NCBI GenBank assembly: GCA_947175375.1
Contig: CAMWMT010000226.1
Span: 1 to 5,298 of the forward strand
DNA: 5,298 bases
Direction: 5' to 3'
Source of the DNA: an uncultured Clostridiaceae bacterium
GTDB taxonomy: Bacteria; Bacillota; Clostridia; Lachnospirales; Lachnospiraceae
The notes beneath the pieces were generated by a model, which saw only the letters and a list, made by a program, of their open reading frames with translations, searched no databases and was not told the origin of the DNA. The position numbers and the translations under genes were made by a program. Each line of letters starts with the position of its first letter. The first letter of the stretch is position 1. Positions 4,452 through 5,298 of the stretch are shown in pieces.

Positions 4452-5298
4452 ATGGGAAGAGAAGATAAAGGTTCGGCAAGGGAAGATAAGTTAAAAGCAC
4501 TGGACGCGGCGCTCAGCCAGATTGAAAAGCAGTATGGGAAAGGTTCCGTCATGAAGCTCGGGGATACCAGCCATATGCAGGTGGAGACGATTCCTACCGG
4601 ATCTTTGAGTCTGGACATTGCTCTTGGTGCAGGCGGGGTTCCGAAGGGACGTGTGGTGGAGATCTACGGACCTGAGTCCAGCGGTAAGACGACGGTTGCG
4701 TTACATATGGTGGCGGAAGTGCAGAAGAGAGGCGGGATCGCAGGCTTTATTGACGCGGAGCATGCACTGGACCCGGTTTATGCGAAGCATATTGGTGTCG
4801 ATATTGACAACCTGTATATTTCCCAGCCGGATAACGGCGAGCAGGCTTTGGAGATTACAGAGACGATGGTCCGCTCTGGAGCAGTAGATATTGTGATCGT
4901 GGACTCTGTGGCGGCGCTGGTTCCGAAGGCGGAGATCGACGGTGACATGGGGGATTCCCATGTGGGACTTCACGCAAGACTGATGTCTCAGGCTCTTCGT
5001 AAGCTGACAGCAGTCATCAGCAAGACCAACTGCGTGGTGATCTTTATTAATCAGCTTCGTGAGAAGGTGGGTGTCATGTTCGGCAATCCGGAGACTACGA
5101 CTGGCGGCCGGGCGCTGAAGTTCTATGCATCTGTGCGTCTGGATGTGCGCCGGATTGAGGCGCTGAAGCAGGGCGGTGAGGTGATCGGCAACCGCACTCG
5201 TGTGAAGGTGGTGAAGAACAAGATTGCCCCGCCGTTCCGTGAAGCAGAGTTTGACATTATGTTTGGACAGGGCATCTCTACGGTGGGCGATATTCTGG
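4452..5298 (+). CDS. recA: Recombinase RecA (N-terminal 282 residues, cut by window edge)
   Basis: The ATP-dependent strand-exchange protein that forms filaments on single-stranded DNA, drives homologous repair and triggers LexA self-cleavage. About 282 of the usual 345-380 residues are present, with no stop before the right edge. Visible elements are the N-terminal oligomerisation helix with IEKQYGKGSVMKLG (24-37), Walker A GPESSGKT (73-80), FIDAEHALDP (99-108) with the catalytic Glu103, the Walker B strand IVIVDSVAAL (147-156), DNA-binding loop L1 around 164-171, and loop L2 starting after FINQ (198-201) and running through GNPETTTGG (211-219). His174 stands where E. coli has Ala167, beside L1; B. 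subtilis-type proteins have Gln there. The start is fixed by AAGGAG (4440-4445), six bases before ATG. Expression is predicted to be SOS-controlled by the LexA box at 4403-4416. Confidence 0.98.
   Translation, partial: MGREDKGSAREDKLKALDAALSQIEKQYGKGSVMKLGDTSHMQVETIPTGSLSLDIALGAGGVPKGRVVEIYGPESSGKTTVALHMVAEVQKRGGIAGFIDAEHALDPVYAKHIGVDIDNLYISQPDNGEQALEITETMVRSGAVDIVIVDSVAALVPKAEIDGDMGDSHVGLHARLMSQALRKLTAVISKTNCVVIFINQLREKVGVMFGNPETTTGGRALKFYASVRLDVRRIEALKQGGEVIGNRTRVKVVKNKIAPPFREAEFDIMFGQGISTVGDIL

Noticed and set aside
4238..4618. 126-codon minus-strand ORF from the hairpin element into recA
   Set aside because: It runs antisense through the recA promoter, LexA box and recA start, and has no plausible ribosome site or domain.
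1..5298. CRISPR array, tRNA or rRNA genes, transposase or phage genes
   Set aside because: No regularly spaced repeats, tRNA-like cloverleaf, rRNA segment or mobile-element protein was seen on either strand.

Overview
The window looks like ordinary chromosome of a Firmicute, most likely a gut Lachnospiraceae-type Clostridium relative. This rests on strong AGGAGG-type ribosome sites, extended -10 promoters, a GAAC-N4-GTTC LexA box of the Gram-positive type in front of recA, an archaeal/fungal-type aspartate-semialdehyde dehydrogenase, and moderate GC with no coding anomalies. The lineage is an inference from these traits, not a database result.

Layout. Positions 1-171 (minus strand) hold the first 57 codons of a glycoside hydrolase family 1 enzyme, probably a 6-phospho-beta-glucosidase, cut by the window edge. 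A 274-base divergent intergenic region (172-445) carries its promoter on the minus strand and, on the plus strand, two candidate extended -10 promoters for the next gene, with an inverted repeat and a 9-base direct repeat between them. Positions 446-1216 encode a six-helix formate/nitrite transporter family channel, closed by a strong terminator hairpin at 1257-1285. The -35 box of the next promoter lies directly against that terminator, and argH (1378-2754, argininosuccinate lyase) follows.

Between argH and asd (2755-3079) there is no gene, but there is a 161-base element with 34-base imperfect inverted terminal repeats and a self-complementary interior. Its right end holds a good promoter pointing into asd (3080-4165). 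Between asd and recA (4166-4451) there is a second, unrelated-looking 136-base hairpin element with 16-base arms, then a recA promoter overlain by a LexA box. recA begins at 4452 and runs off the right edge after 282 codons.

The genes do not form one operon. They are separate transcription units: sugar hydrolysis, small-anion transport, the last step of arginine synthesis, the second step of the aspartate pathway (lysine, threonine, methionine) and DNA recombination/SOS. The least explained content is non-coding: the two long hairpin elements that flank asd, and the leader of the transporter gene.
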